16,492 nucleotides of DNA. Origin: Planctomycetota bacterium (lineage in GTDB: Bacteria > Planctomycetota > PUPC01 > DSUN01). Under the pieces are notes generated by a model, which was not told the DNA's origin, did no database searches, and was given only the letters and a program-made list of their open reading frames with translations. The stretch lies in contig VGYW01000170.1 of NCBI GenBank assembly GCA_016872875.1, positions 1-16,492 of the forward strand. The letters run 5' to 3'. Shown here piece by piece: positions 7,691 through 14,651 of this stretch (its first letter is position 1; each line of letters begins with the position of its first letter). The position numbers and the translations under genes are program-made.

Positions 7691-8732
7691 ATCCGCCCAC
7701 CCGCACAAGCACTTTCAGTCCAACCTTCTGCTTCATGGTCTCGATCCCGTCGAGTATGCGTTCGAGGGGCACTTCGTGGGTGATCAGCTTATCCGCATCA
7801 ACAGCCCCGCTTTCCAGCAATCGAAGCGCCTCACGCCCCTGGGCGGCGGTGGAGTCGGAGCAACCGACGACGGAGAGCTGGCCGTAGTGGACCACGCGGC
7901 TGTCGAGCGTGATGTCGGAGGCGCCTTTCGGGAGGCTGGCGAAGAGGCTGACGACGCCGCCCTTGGCGGCAAGGTGGACCGATTGCTCCTGGGCCGCGCG
8001 GTCGGGGGCGCACACGATGACGCGCTCGGCCCCGCGGCCGCCCGTGAGGGCCCTCACCCGCGCGACGACATCTTCATCCTCCGAGCAGATGACGGCGTCA
8101 ACGTCGAACTTGCCTGCCAGCTCGCAGCGTGCCTTGGAGCGCTGGACGACGATGACCTTTGCGGCGCCGCGCGCGCGGGTGACCTGGATGTGCATGCAGC
8201 CGAGCGGCCCCGCGCCCACCACCACGACGCTCATCCCCTTGCCGACCTGGGCGATCTCCTGGGCATTGACCACACAGCTCAGCGGCTCCGTGAGCGCCGC
8301 GGCGCGGCTGGAGAGCTTCTGCGGCACCTTCAGCACGTTGCCCATGCGAATGGCGTGGGCGGCAATCGGGAGCAGCTCGGCGAACGCCCCCTGGTAGGCG
8401 GCGCCCACGCACTTGGCCGTGGGGCAGAGGTTGGGCAGGCCGTGCCCGCAAAGGTAGCAGGCCCCGCAGGGCACCGTGGTCGCCATCGTCACGCGGTCGC
8501 CCACGCGAAAGCCCCCTGCTTCGCCACTCGCCTCGATCACCGCCCCTACGAACTCGTGGCCGAGGATCGAGCCTGGCGGGAAGCGCGGGTTCTCGGTGAA
8601 GAAGAGCTTGTAGTCGGTGCCGCAGATGCCGCAGGCCTCCACGCGGGTGAGGAGTCCGCCGGGCTCGGGGCGGGGGTCGGGCACGTCGCGGAGCTCGAAC
8701 CGCCCCGGCCCGCCGTAGACAATCGCTCTCAT
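7689..8732 (-). CDS. Zinc-dependent medium-chain dehydrogenase (sorbitol/threonine dehydrogenase type)
   Basis: 347 residues with the usual MDR layout. The N-terminal GroES-like catalytic domain has catalytic-zinc ligands Cys37 (EACGICGTD) and His59-Glu60 (GHEF). The structural-zinc cysteines are 89, 92, 95 and 103 (CGACYLCGHGLPNLC). The Rossmann NAD(P) domain carries VVVVGAGPLGCMH. Such enzymes oxidise polyols or secondary alcohols to ketones with NAD(P)+. The exact substrate cannot be read from the sequence; L-iditol/sorbitol, threonine and galactitol dehydrogenases all look like this. The ATG at 8732 follows GGGGGTAAGG, a weak ribosome binding site, and a sigma-70-type promoter lies at 8783-8811. 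It is the first gene of a possible dehydrogenase, UroD-like, CBM9-like transcription unit. Confidence 0.93.
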   Translation of the reverse strand: MRAIVYGGPGRFELRDVPDPRPEPGGLLTRVEACGICGTDYKLFFTENPRFPPGSILGHEFVGAVIEASGEAGGFRVGDRVTMATTVPCGACYLCGHGLPNLCPTAKCVGAAYQGAFAELLPIAAHAIRMGNVLKVPQKLSSRAAALTEPLSCVVNAQEIAQVGKGMSVVVVGAGPLGCMHIQVTRARGAAKVIVVQRSKARCELAGKFDVDAVICSEDEDVVARVRALTGGRGAERVIVCAPDRAAQEQSVHLAAKGGVVSLFASLPKGASDITLDSRVVHYGQLSVVGCSDSTAAQGREALRLLESGAVDADKLITHEVPLERILDGIETMKQKVGLKVLVRVGG

Positions 8733-8782
8733 TGCCTTACCCCCAGAGGGGTCGGTCTGGCGAATCGCGAACGCCGGCCGGG

Positions 8783-8811
8783 ATTCTACGCTCCGGCCTC
8801 TCGCGGATCAA
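8783..8811 (-). promoter_or_regulatory. Sigma-70-type promoter for the MDR dehydrogenase
   Basis: On the minus strand, TTGATC (8811-8806) and TAGAAT (8788-8783) are separated by 17 bases. The -10 lies about 50 bases upstream of the dehydrogenase ATG, leaving a leader of about 40 bases. Confidence 0.6.
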
Positions 8812-9039
8812 GGCACAATGCCGCCGGGCCAGCCGTAGTCGGGCGCGCAGGCCTCTACAATCACCCTCCACTCTTCCCCCCAAGGTCGGACGATCGGCGG
8901 CGAGCACGGAGGCACCTGGGTGCGATGGCGGATGCACCCGCCACGGATCGCCTCCGCCGAGTTTGCCGCGGCGGGGCGATGGTTGGCCGCCGCGCCGCGC
9001 CCATCACAGTTCGGCATCAGCGCCTGTCCACGGTGGGGT
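8812..9039. other. Gene-free stretch
   Basis: I see no gene in this stretch between the dehydrogenase promoter and the first large palindrome. A small possible hairpin, GGGTGC/GCACCC, lies near 8929-8950. GC-rich inverted segments around 8950-9000 may be a worn copy of the repeat unit that follows. Open frames here lack homologous-looking content. Confidence 0.4.
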
Positions 9040-9077
9040 ACGATATTCAAACATTCTATAGAATGTTTGAACATCGT
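9040..9077. repeat. AT-rich long palindrome, copy 1
   Basis: A 38-bp palindrome with one mismatch (9045/9072), centred at 9058.5. Each half ends in CAAACATTCTA, so the 22-bp core is only 27% GC in a GC-rich setting. The two positions flanking the core on each side are TT on the left and AA on the right, where copies 2 and 3 have CT and AG, a compensatory change. Confidence 0.93.
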
Positions 9078-9204
9078 TCATCCCCCCCCTGACACCTCGT
9101 CAGGCGCACCTCCGAACCACGAGTACGATGGTCCTGTAGAATGCTAGGCCATTACACGCGGGATCTCACCCCACAATTCAGTCTCAGTGGTTGCACAGGG
9201 CGGG

Positions 9205-9246
9205 GCGCGATGCTCAAACATTCTATAGAATGTTTGAGCATCGCGC
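9205..9246. repeat. AT-rich long palindrome, copy 2
   Basis: A 42-bp perfect palindrome centred at 9225.5, with half-site GCGCGATGCTCAAACATTCT plus A. It shares its 22-bp core with copies 1 and 3. The outer arm GCGATG/CATCGC corresponds to GTGATG/CATCAC in copy 3, a paired C-G to T-A difference. Confidence 0.95.
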
Positions 9247-9382
9247 AGACACCCTCGCCCGATGACTCGCCAGCTACGCCGCGCACCGCCAGGTACGGTG
9301 GGCCAACATCGTGGAGGAGACTGGACTATCACAGGGCAGGCCGCATGACACGCCCGCTTTGCATGTCAGAGTCGTGTGGTGG

Positions 9383-9420
9383 GTGATGCTCAAACATTCT
9401 ATAGAATGTTTGAGCATCAC
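9383..9420. repeat. AT-rich long palindrome, copy 3
   Basis: A 38-bp perfect palindrome centred at 9401.5, 176 bp after copy 2, which is 167 bp after copy 1. It is followed by about 60 bp (GGAGACGCTCTCGCCCGACG and onwards) that resembles the sequence after copy 2 (CAGACACCCTCGCCCGATGA). The repeated unit is therefore longer than the palindrome. Confidence 0.95.
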
Positions 9421-9471
9421 GGAGACGCTCTCGCCCGACGGCTCGCCCGCCGCGCGTGCGGACCACGAGGC

Positions 9472-9508
9472 ACGATGATCTGACATTCCACGAATGTTGG
9501 ACCATCGT
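9472..9508. repeat. Degenerate palindrome, copy 4
   Basis: ACGATGATC, TGACATTC and a CAC loop are followed by GAATGTTGG and ACCATCGT. This gives a stem of up to 17 positions with one clear mismatch and two G-T pairs, centred at 9490. It matches copy 1 in its outer ACGAT/ATCGT and inner ACATTC/GAATGT, so it looks like a diverged member. A weaker one (ATGG...CCAT, containing GTAGAATGC) is centred near 9140, so strong palindrome, about 60-bp spacer, weak palindrome may be the true unit. Confidence 0.7.
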
Positions 9509-9665
9509 TCAGGCTGCGTCGTGGCTACATGGCGGCCTATTGGTTCCCTGGGGCAGTGAGGATTCTTGCAGCGTGGGACGGTGCTGCGGAGGCGAGGGCA
9601 CCGGAAGCGACCAGTGGACTCGCTGGCGCGCAGGCGGGCTATTGCACCCCAGGGCCATTGCGGGC
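9509..9665. other. Gene-free stretch before the nagB promoter
   Basis: No gene, RNA or clear repeat is seen. Sequence between the last palindrome and the promoter is of ordinary composition and could hold operator sites that I cannot recognise. Confidence 0.35.
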
Positions 9666-9693
9666 TTGACTGAATCCCGGCTTTCTGGATAAT
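9666..9693 (+). promoter_or_regulatory. Sigma-70-type promoter for the nagB-pta-ackA cluster
   Basis: TTGACT (9666-9671) and GATAAT (9688-9693) with a 16-base spacer. The leader to the nagB ATG is about 60 bases. It is the only good promoter-like match I found upstream of this five-gene run. Confidence 0.65.
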
Positions 9694-9758
9694 AACGGGC
9701 TAGCCGCCGTTTGGCCGGGCGAGGGGCATCTTCACAGGTTGCCTTGAGGAGACGCAGG

Positions 9759-10502
9759 ATGCGAGTGATCGTGGTGAAGTCGCCGGAGGAGATGGGTCGG
9801 GAGGCGGGCGCCATCGTGGCGGCCGGGATGCGGGCGAAACCGCACTACGTGCTGGGCCTCGCCACCGGCAGCACGCCCATCCCGCTCTACCGCGAGCTGA
9901 TTCGCCTGAACAAGGAGGAGGACCTGGACTTTTCGACGACGGTGAGCTTCAACCTCGACGAGTACATCGGCATCTCGCCCACCCACGACCAGAGCTACCG
10001 CTACTTCATGGACCACGAGCTCTTCAACCACGTGAGCATCGTGAAGGCGAACACCCACGTGCCCGACGGCATGACGGACGACGTGGACACCCACTGCATG
10101 GTCTACGAGGCGATGATCGAGGACGTTGGCGGCATTGATTGCCAGGTGCTGGGCATCGGGCGCAACGGCCACATCGGCTTCAACGAGCCCGGCTCCTCGC
10201 TCGCCTCGCGCACGCGCGCGGTGGACCTGACGGAGGACACGATCCAGGCGAACGCGCGGTTCTTCGCGAGCGTGGACGACGTGCCGAAGCGCGCCATCAC
10301 GATGGGCATCGGCACCATACTTGAGTCCGAGAAGATCATCATGCTCGCCACCGGCGCCAACAAGGCCAACGCCGTCACCGCCGCGCTCGAAGGCCCCGTG
10401 TCGGTCAAGTGCCCCGCCAGCGCGCTTCAACTGCACCCCGACGTGACCTATGTGGTCACCGAGGACGCGGCGGCGGGCCTGACCCTCAAGTTCCGGCGCT
10501 GA
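9759..10502 (+). CDS. nagB: Glucosamine-6-phosphate deaminase
   Basis: The start ATG at 9759 follows TTGAGGAG (9743-9750) by about 8 bases; the frame runs back to 9711 but the extra residues are not family-like. 247 residues, usual for compact NagB enzymes. Motifs: GLATGSTPIPLY (phosphate-binding loop), FNLDEYIG (Asp67, the expected proton-transfer residue) and GIGRNGHIGFNEPGSS (His138, Glu143). Asn136 stands where E. coli has Asp141; Asn is common there in shorter NagB proteins. The enzyme converts glucosamine-6-phosphate to fructose-6-phosphate and ammonia in the cytoplasm. It is first in a same-strand run with pta, ackA, a GlmU-like gene and acp, and a promoter lies just upstream. No nagA is in the window. 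Confidence 0.95.
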   Translation: MRVIVVKSPEEMGREAGAIVAAGMRAKPHYVLGLATGSTPIPLYRELIRLNKEEDLDFSTTVSFNLDEYIGISPTHDQSYRYFMDHELFNHVSIVKANTHVPDGMTDDVDTHCMVYEAMIEDVGGIDCQVLGIGRNGHIGFNEPGSSLASRTRAVDLTEDTIQANARFFASVDDVPKRAITMGIGTILESEKIIMLATGANKANAVTAALEGPVSVKCPASALQLHPDVTYVVTEDAAAGLTLKFRR

Positions 10503-10541
10503 GGCGGGCGATTCAATCCCTCGATAGTGGACGGGCCGGTC

Positions 10542-11543
10542 ATGGGAATGGACGTAGCCGAGCGCTTCCGCGCGCTCGCCTCTGAGACCCCGAAGCGAAT
10601 TGTGTTCCCCGAGGGCGGCGACGTGCGCGTGCTCGAGGCCGCCGCCACCTGCGCCCGCGAGCGGATATGCGAGCCCATCGTCCTGGGCGTCCCCGACGAG
10701 TTAGCCGCGGCGGCCAGGCAGGCGGGGATTCACCTCGACGGAGTTGAGGTGCGCAACCCCGCCGAACAGCTCGCCCTGGACCGCTACGCCCGGGCCTACG
10801 CGGAGCGGCGGCCCAACGTGGACCCCGCGACCGCGCACCGCGTGCTGCGGCGCACCCTGCTCTTCGGCGCAATGATCGTCGCCACAGGGGACGCCGACGG
10901 CCTGGTGGCCGGCGCCACCTGCCCCAGCGCGCGCGTCATCGAGGTCGGCGGCCTCGCCCTCGGGCTTGCGCCCGGCGTGTCCGTGCCCTCGAGCATCTTC
11001 GTGATGGTGCTGCCCGACTGCTGGCCCCAGGAGGAGCGCGTGCTGGTCTACGCGGACGCGAGCGTGAACGTGGACCCGACGGCGGAGCAGCTCGCCGAGA
11101 TCGCCGTGACCACGGCCCGCACCGCCCAGCACACCCTCGGCATGGAGCCCAGGGTCGCGCTCCTCTCCTGCTCCACCAAGGGCAGCGCCGTGCACCCGCG
11201 CATCGAGCGGGTGGTGGAGGCCACGAGGCTCGCGCAAGCGAAGGCGCCCGACCTCCTGATTGACGGCGAGCTCCAGGCCGACGCCGCCCTCGTGCCGCGC
11301 GTGGCGGCCTACAAGTGCCCGGACAGCGAGCTCGCGGGACGCGCGAACGTGTTGATCTTCCCCGACCTCGACTCGGCGAACATCGCCTACAAGCTCACGC
11401 AGTACCACGGGCGGGCCAGGGCCTACGGGCCGCTCCTCCAGGGCTTCGCCAAGCCGATCTCCGACCTCTCGCGCGGCGCAACCGCCGACGACATCGTCAC
11501 GGTCGCCGCATTCATTGGCGTCTCGGCGCAAGCCGCGCATTGA
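10542..11543 (+). CDS. pta: Phosphate acetyltransferase (short, single-domain)
   Basis: Motifs of the PTA/PTB family: [11 protein letters not shown] near the N-terminus, [63 protein letters not shown], and [19 protein letters not shown] at the C-terminus. About 333 residues, so it lacks the extra N-terminal domains of long Pta proteins. The start is ambiguous: ATG at 10542 or 10548 and GTG at 10527 are all in frame, and none has a clear ribosome binding site. The ATG at 10548 gives the most family-like start ([10 protein letters not shown]). It interconverts acetyl-CoA and acetyl phosphate. It is 39 bases after nagB, with ackA next, the standard Pta-AckA pairing. Confidence 0.93.
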   Translation: MGMDVAERFRALASETPKRIVFPEGGDVRVLEAAATCARERICEPIVLGVPDELAAAARQAGIHLDGVEVRNPAEQLALDRYARAYAERRPNVDPATAHRVLRRTLLFGAMIVATGDADGLVAGATCPSARVIEVGGLALGLAPGVSVPSSIFVMVLPDCWPQEERVLVYADASVNVDPTAEQLAEIAVTTARTAQHTLGMEPRVALLSCSTKGSAVHPRIERVVEATRLAQAKAPDLLIDGELQADAALVPRVAAYKCPDSELAGRANVLIFPDLDSANIAYKLTQYHGRARAYGPLLQGFAKPISDLSRGATADDIVTVAAFIGVSAQAAH

Positions 11544-11552
11544 CAGTTTGGA

Positions 11553-11616
11553 CATTCGACTCATTCGACTCATTCGAATCATTCGAATCAATCGACTCAT
11601 TCGAATTCGTCGACTC
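11553..11616. repeat. Tandem CATTCGACT/CATTCGAAT repeats
   Basis: About seven imperfect 9-10-bp units (CATTCGACT, CATTCGAAT, CAATCGACT) fill most of the 91-base gap between pta and ackA. Units with TTCGAA are self-complementary, so weak hairpins are possible. Four of the six gap repeats are inverted; this one is mainly direct. Confidence 0.85.
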
Positions 11617-11634
11617 AAGCAGAGCAGGCACACA

Positions 11635-12876
11635 ATGAGAATCCTCGTCATCAACTGCGGCTCGTCGTCGGTGAAGTACCAGCTCTTCGACATGGCGAAC
11701 GAGAGCCTGCTGGCGAAGGGGATCGTGGAGAAGATCGGCGAGGGGGCCTCGGCGGTCAAGCACTCGGCCCGCGGGAGGGATGTCCGCTACGAGGCGGCCA
11801 TCGCCAACCACGAGGCGGCCTTCGGCCACATCCGCAGGGCGCTCATGGACCCCGCAACGGGCGCAGTTCGCTCCGCGGACGACATTGACGCCATCGGGCA
11901 CCGCGTGGTCCACGGCGGCGAGACCTTCGTCCAGTCCACCCTCATCAACGCCGAGGTCATCGCCACGCTCGAGGAGTATTCGGCCCTGGCCCCGCTCCAC
12001 AACCCGCCGAACCTGGTGGGCATCCGCTGCGCGGACAAGGCCTTCCCGGGGAAGCCCCACGTCGCCGTCTTCGACACCGCGTTCCACCAGACGATGCCGC
12101 GGCACGCCTTCGTCTACGCCCTGCCCTACGAGCTATACGAGAAGGGCCGCATCCGCCGCTACGGCTTCCACGGCACCTCGCACCGCTTCGTCACGATGCG
12201 GGCCGCGCAGTTCCTCGCCATCCCGCTGGAGCGCTTCAACGCCATCACGTGCCACCTGGGCAACGGCTGCTCGATGGCGGCGGTGGCCTGCGGCCGCTCG
12301 GTGGACACCACGATGGGCCTCACGCCCCTCGAGGGGCTGGTGATGGGCACGCGGAGCGGCGACCTTGACCCTGCCATCATCTTCCACCTCGCGCGCACCA
12401 ACGGGTGGGACCTCGATTCGATTGACGCCCTCCTGAACAAGAAGAGCGGCCTGCTGGGGCTGTCGGGCCTCAGCAACGACTGCCGCACCCTTGTGGACGC
12501 GGCTCCCACAGATGAGCGAGCGAAGCTGGCTCTCGACGTCTTCTGCTACCGCATCCGCAAGTACATCGGCGCCTATCTCGCCGTGCTCGGCCGCACCGAC
12601 GCGGTCATCTTCACCGGCGGCATTGGCGAGAACAGCGTCCCGCTCCGCCGTCAAGTCCTCGAAGGGCTCGATACCCTCGGCATCGAGCTCGATCCCGAAG
12701 CCAACGAGGGGCGGGCGCGTGTGGCTCAGCCGCCCTCGGCTGAGTCCTCACAGGCGGGGGCGCCTGTGCCACACATCATCAGCAAGCCGGCCTCGCGCGT
12801 GCGAGTCCTGGTCGTTCCAACCAATGAGGAGCTGTTGATCGCCAGGGACACCGCGGCGATTGCAGGTGGAGGGTGA
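11635..12876 (+). CDS. ackA: Acetate kinase
   Basis: The ATG at 11635 begins MRILVINCGSSSVKYQLF, the family N-terminus; the longer frame from 11515 is repeat-encoded. Motifs: AIGHRVVHGGE, VAVFDTAFHQTMP, YGFHGTSHRFV, CHLGNGCSMAAV, DTTMGLTPLEGLVMGTRSGD, FTGGIGENS and PTNEELLIARDT. At 413 residues it is near or slightly above the usual length. Near the C-terminus, about 18 residues (from Val363, VAQPPSAESSQAGAPVPH) are encoded by a palindromic element and interrupt the stretch between DPEANEGRAR and ISKPASRVRVLVVP. The frame stays open and all key motifs remain, so activity is likely. It interconverts acetyl phosphate and acetate with ADP/ATP. Confidence 0.96.
   Translation: MRILVINCGSSSVKYQLFDMANESLLAKGIVEKIGEGASAVKHSARGRDVRYEAAIANHEAAFGHIRRALMDPATGAVRSADDIDAIGHRVVHGGETFVQSTLINAEVIATLEEYSALAPLHNPPNLVGIRCADKAFPGKPHVAVFDTAFHQTMPRHAFVYALPYELYEKGRIRRYGFHGTSHRFVTMRAAQFLAIPLERFNAITCHLGNGCSMAAVACGRSVDTTMGLTPLEGLVMGTRSGDLDPAIIFHLARTNGWDLDSIDALLNKKSGLLGLSGLSNDCRTLVDAAPTDERAKLALDVFCYRIRKYIGAYLAVLGRTDAVIFTGGIGENSVPLRRQVLEGLDTLGIELDPEANEGRARVAQPPSAESSQAGAPVPHIISKPASRVRVLVVPTNEELLIARDTAAIAGGG
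12721..12772. repeat. Double-hairpin palindromic element inside ackA
   Basis: 52 bp bounded by GTGG and CCAC. It contains CTCAGCCG-CCCT-CGGCTGAG and CACAGGCG-GGGG-CGCCTGTG, two perfect 8-bp stems each with a 4-base loop, which with the outer pair can form a three-way junction. It lies wholly within the ackA coding frame and is read through in frame. The encoded residues are Ala/Pro/Ser-rich, unlike the surrounding protein. Confidence 0.88.
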
Positions 12877-12908
12877 GCGGATTAGTGGATGGATAGGTGG
12901 ATGAATGG

Positions 12909-12973
12909 ATGGGTGGATGAATGGATGAATGAAAGAGGTCCCTTCTCTGGCATTCATCCAATCATCCACCCAT
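12909..12973. repeat. Long hairpin of GGATGAAT units between ackA and the GlmU-like gene
   Basis: A 23-base arm (12909-12931) pairs with 12951-12973 with one mismatch around a 19-base loop. Further GGATGG and CCATCC units extend each side (12886-12990). It lies in the 137-base gap upstream of the ribosome binding site CGGAGG (12997-13002) of the next gene. It has no T-run, so it may act on mRNA processing or translation rather than as a terminator. Confidence 0.85.
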
Positions 12974-13013
12974 CCAACCATCCCCTCCCAGTCTCACGGA
13001 GGCCTGGTCTTCA

Positions 13014-14300
13014 ATGCGGCTGATCATCTACGAGGACGACACATTCGGCAATTTCTACCCGCTGACCTACCTGCGGGCCGTCTTCGAGCTGCGGTGCGGG
13101 GCGACGACGCTCGCCGAGAAGCTGCGCCGCGTGGCCCCCTGGTGGCCCGTGGCCTACTTCGCGCGCGACGCCCTCGCCACCGTGCTCCGCGAGCGGCTGG
13201 ACGCCCTCGTGAACGACCCTGCAAGCATCGTGGGCGACGACCTCCTGCTGGTGAACGGCCGCCTGCTGCTGCTCGACGCCGCGCAGTTCCCCGCGGAGGG
13301 TGCCGAAGAGACCCTTTCCTGCGGCGGAACCATCGTCGGGGCGCGCGTCCGCAGGGCCACCGCCGAAGCCGCCGCGGCCCAGACCCCCGCTGAGCTCCTC
13401 GCCGCCGTGCGTGGCGTCCTCCCCACCCGCGAGCTCAAGGGCACCGTCCTGTCGTTCCTCTGGGAGCTCATCCACCACAATCCGGCGGCCATCGTGGCCG
13501 ACTTCAAGGCCGCGGGCAAGGCCGGCATCGTCGGCACCTTCTCCGACCACGCAGCAGTCTGGGGCAGCAAGGAGCAGGTCTACGTGGCCCCCACCGCGGA
13601 GGTCCAGCCCTTCGTCTGCATAGACACCACCCACGGCCCAGTGACCATTGATGAGGGAGCAGTGATCAACCCGCACACGCGGATCGAGGGGCCGGGCTAC
13701 ATCGGGCCGGGCACCATGATCGTCGGCGGCAAGATACGCGAGGGCTGCTCCATCGGGCCGGTCTGCCGCGTCGGCGGCGAGGTCGAGGAGTCCATCATCC
13801 ACGGCTACTCGAACAAGTACCACGACGGCTTCCTCGGCCACGCCTACGTCTGCGAGTGGGTCAACCTCGGCGCACTCACCACCAACAGCGACCTCAAGAA
13901 CGACTACTCGACCGTCCAGGTCTACCTCAACGGCGAGCTGGTGGACACGGGCGACACGAAGGTGGGCTGCTTCATCGGCGACCACACGAAGACCAGCATC
14001 GGCACCATCATCAACACCGGCACCGTCGTCGGCGTCATGTGCAACGTCATGGCCTCGGGCGGCGTCACGCCGAAGTTCATCCCCTCCTTCACGATGTTCC
14101 TGGACAACAAGATGTACAACATCGCCTTCCGGAACACGCTCGAGACGGCGCGGAAGGCGATGAGCCGGCGGAAGCGCGAGCTTAGCGAGGCGGACGTGGC
14201 GCTCCTGGAGGCGGCGCTCAAGCTCACCAAGCCGGAACGCGACGAGCTGGTCCGCCGCTCCCGCAAGATGCTCGCCCGCGAGCGTGGCCTGAGCGAATGA
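13014..14300 (+). CDS. GlmU-like bifunctional protein (nucleotidyltransferase plus left-handed beta-helix acetyltransferase)
   Basis: The ATG at 13014 follows CGGAGG by 11 bases. The N-terminus MRLIIYEDDTFGNFYPLTYLR and FELRCGATTLAEKL matches the alternative GlmU family (UDP-GlcNAc diphosphorylase/GlcN-1-P acetyltransferase) known from Bacteroidetes and others, not the LAAGKGTRM motif of classical GlmU. From about residue 195 a left-handed beta-helix with hexapeptide repeats follows: VTIDEGAVINPHTRIEG, YIGPGTMIVGG, EGCSIGPVCRVGGEV, EWVNLGALTTNSDLKNDY and TSIGTIINTGTVVGVMCNV. 428 residues. Expected reactions: acetylation of glucosamine-1-phosphate and uridylylation to UDP-GlcNAc, or one of these on another sugar phosphate. 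Its place after nagB, pta and ackA supports amino-sugar and acetyl-group metabolism. Dual activity is inferred from the family. Confidence 0.88.
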   Translation: MRLIIYEDDTFGNFYPLTYLRAVFELRCGATTLAEKLRRVAPWWPVAYFARDALATVLRERLDALVNDPASIVGDDLLLVNGRLLLLDAAQFPAEGAEETLSCGGTIVGARVRRATAEAAAAQTPAELLAAVRGVLPTRELKGTVLSFLWELIHHNPAAIVADFKAAGKAGIVGTFSDHAAVWGSKEQVYVAPTAEVQPFVCIDTTHGPVTIDEGAVINPHTRIEGPGYIGPGTMIVGGKIREGCSIGPVCRVGGEVEESIIHGYSNKYHDGFLGHAYVCEWVNLGALTTNSDLKNDYSTVQVYLNGELVDTGDTKVGCFIGDHTKTSIGTIINTGTVVGVMCNVMASGGVTPKFIPSFTMFLDNKMYNIAFRNTLETARKAMSRRKRELSEADVALLEAALKLTKPERDELVRRSRKMLARERGLSE

Positions 14301-14303
14301 AAC

Positions 14304-14333
14304 CCAGATTCCAGATTCCACATTCCAGATTCA
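14304..14333. repeat. CAGATTC/CATTCCAGATTC direct repeats
   Basis: Three to four near-identical ATTCCAGATTCCA-type units lie in the 56-base gap between the GlmU-like gene and acp, just before a purine-rich run that includes the acp ribosome binding site. Confidence 0.7.
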
Positions 14334-14356
14334 AGACAGAAGAAGAGGAGAAGAAG

Positions 14357-14605
14357 ATGAGCGATGTGGCGGAGCGAGTGAGGAAGGTCACGGCCAGACT
14401 GCTCAAGGTTGACGCGGCGGACGTCAAGCCCGAGTCGCACTTCGTCCGCGACCTCGGCGCCGAGTCCATTCAGAGCATCGAGCTCGTCGCCGCCTTCGAG
14501 GAGGAGTTCGACATCGAGATGGACCAGGACGAGGCGCTGGCCGTGCAAACGGTGGGCGACGCGGTGCGGTTCATCGAGAAGGTCATTGCCCAGCAGCGCG
14601 CCTGA
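14357..14605 (+). CDS. acpP: Acyl carrier protein
   Basis: The ATG at 14357 follows GAGGAG (14345-14350) by 6 bases; an upstream GTG/ATG extension is repeat-encoded. 82 acidic residues, the usual ACP length. The phosphopantetheine attachment Ser37 is in LGAESIQSIELV, so the usual DSL motif is ESI; the following IELVAAFEEEFDIEMD helix is typical. It carries acyl chains as thioesters for fatty-acid or related synthesis. No fatty-acid synthesis gene (fabD, fabG, fabF) is in view, and it follows an amino-sugar gene. It could therefore be a housekeeping ACP or a dedicated carrier, for instance for lipid A-like or sugar acylation; the latter is speculation. Confidence 0.92.
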   Translation: MSDVAERVRKVTARLLKVDAADVKPESHFVRDLGAESIQSIELVAAFEEEFDIEMDQDEALAVQTVGDAVRFIEKVIAQQRA

Positions 14606-14651
14606 AGGCCTTCCGCCGCGCTGCGGTAACCAGTCGGTTGCCTCATCGTAA

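Noticed and set aside
7571..7708. N-terminal extension of the URO-D-like protein
   Set aside because: Encoded by the ACGGAC repeat and overlapping the end of the dehydrogenase gene; TTG at 7570 has a ribosome binding site.
7497..9092. 531-residue plus-strand open frame
   Set aside because: Antisense shadow of the zinc dehydrogenase, extended through repeat sequence at both ends.
9040..9508. CRISPR array
   Set aside because: Units are about 170 bp apart, the intervening DNA is itself repeated, and no cas gene is present.
8812..9665. tRNA or known structured RNA in the gap
   Set aside because: No cloverleaf with a T-loop motif or recognised riboswitch core was found by eye; only the palindromes stand out.
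9711..9758. Earlier start for nagB
   Set aside because: The extra residues are not family-like; the ATG at 9759 has a good ribosome binding site and the normal NagB N-terminus.
11515..11634. N-terminal extension of acetate kinase
   Set aside because: Encoded by the CATTCGACT repeats and overlapping the end of pta; the AckA family starts at the ATG at 11635.
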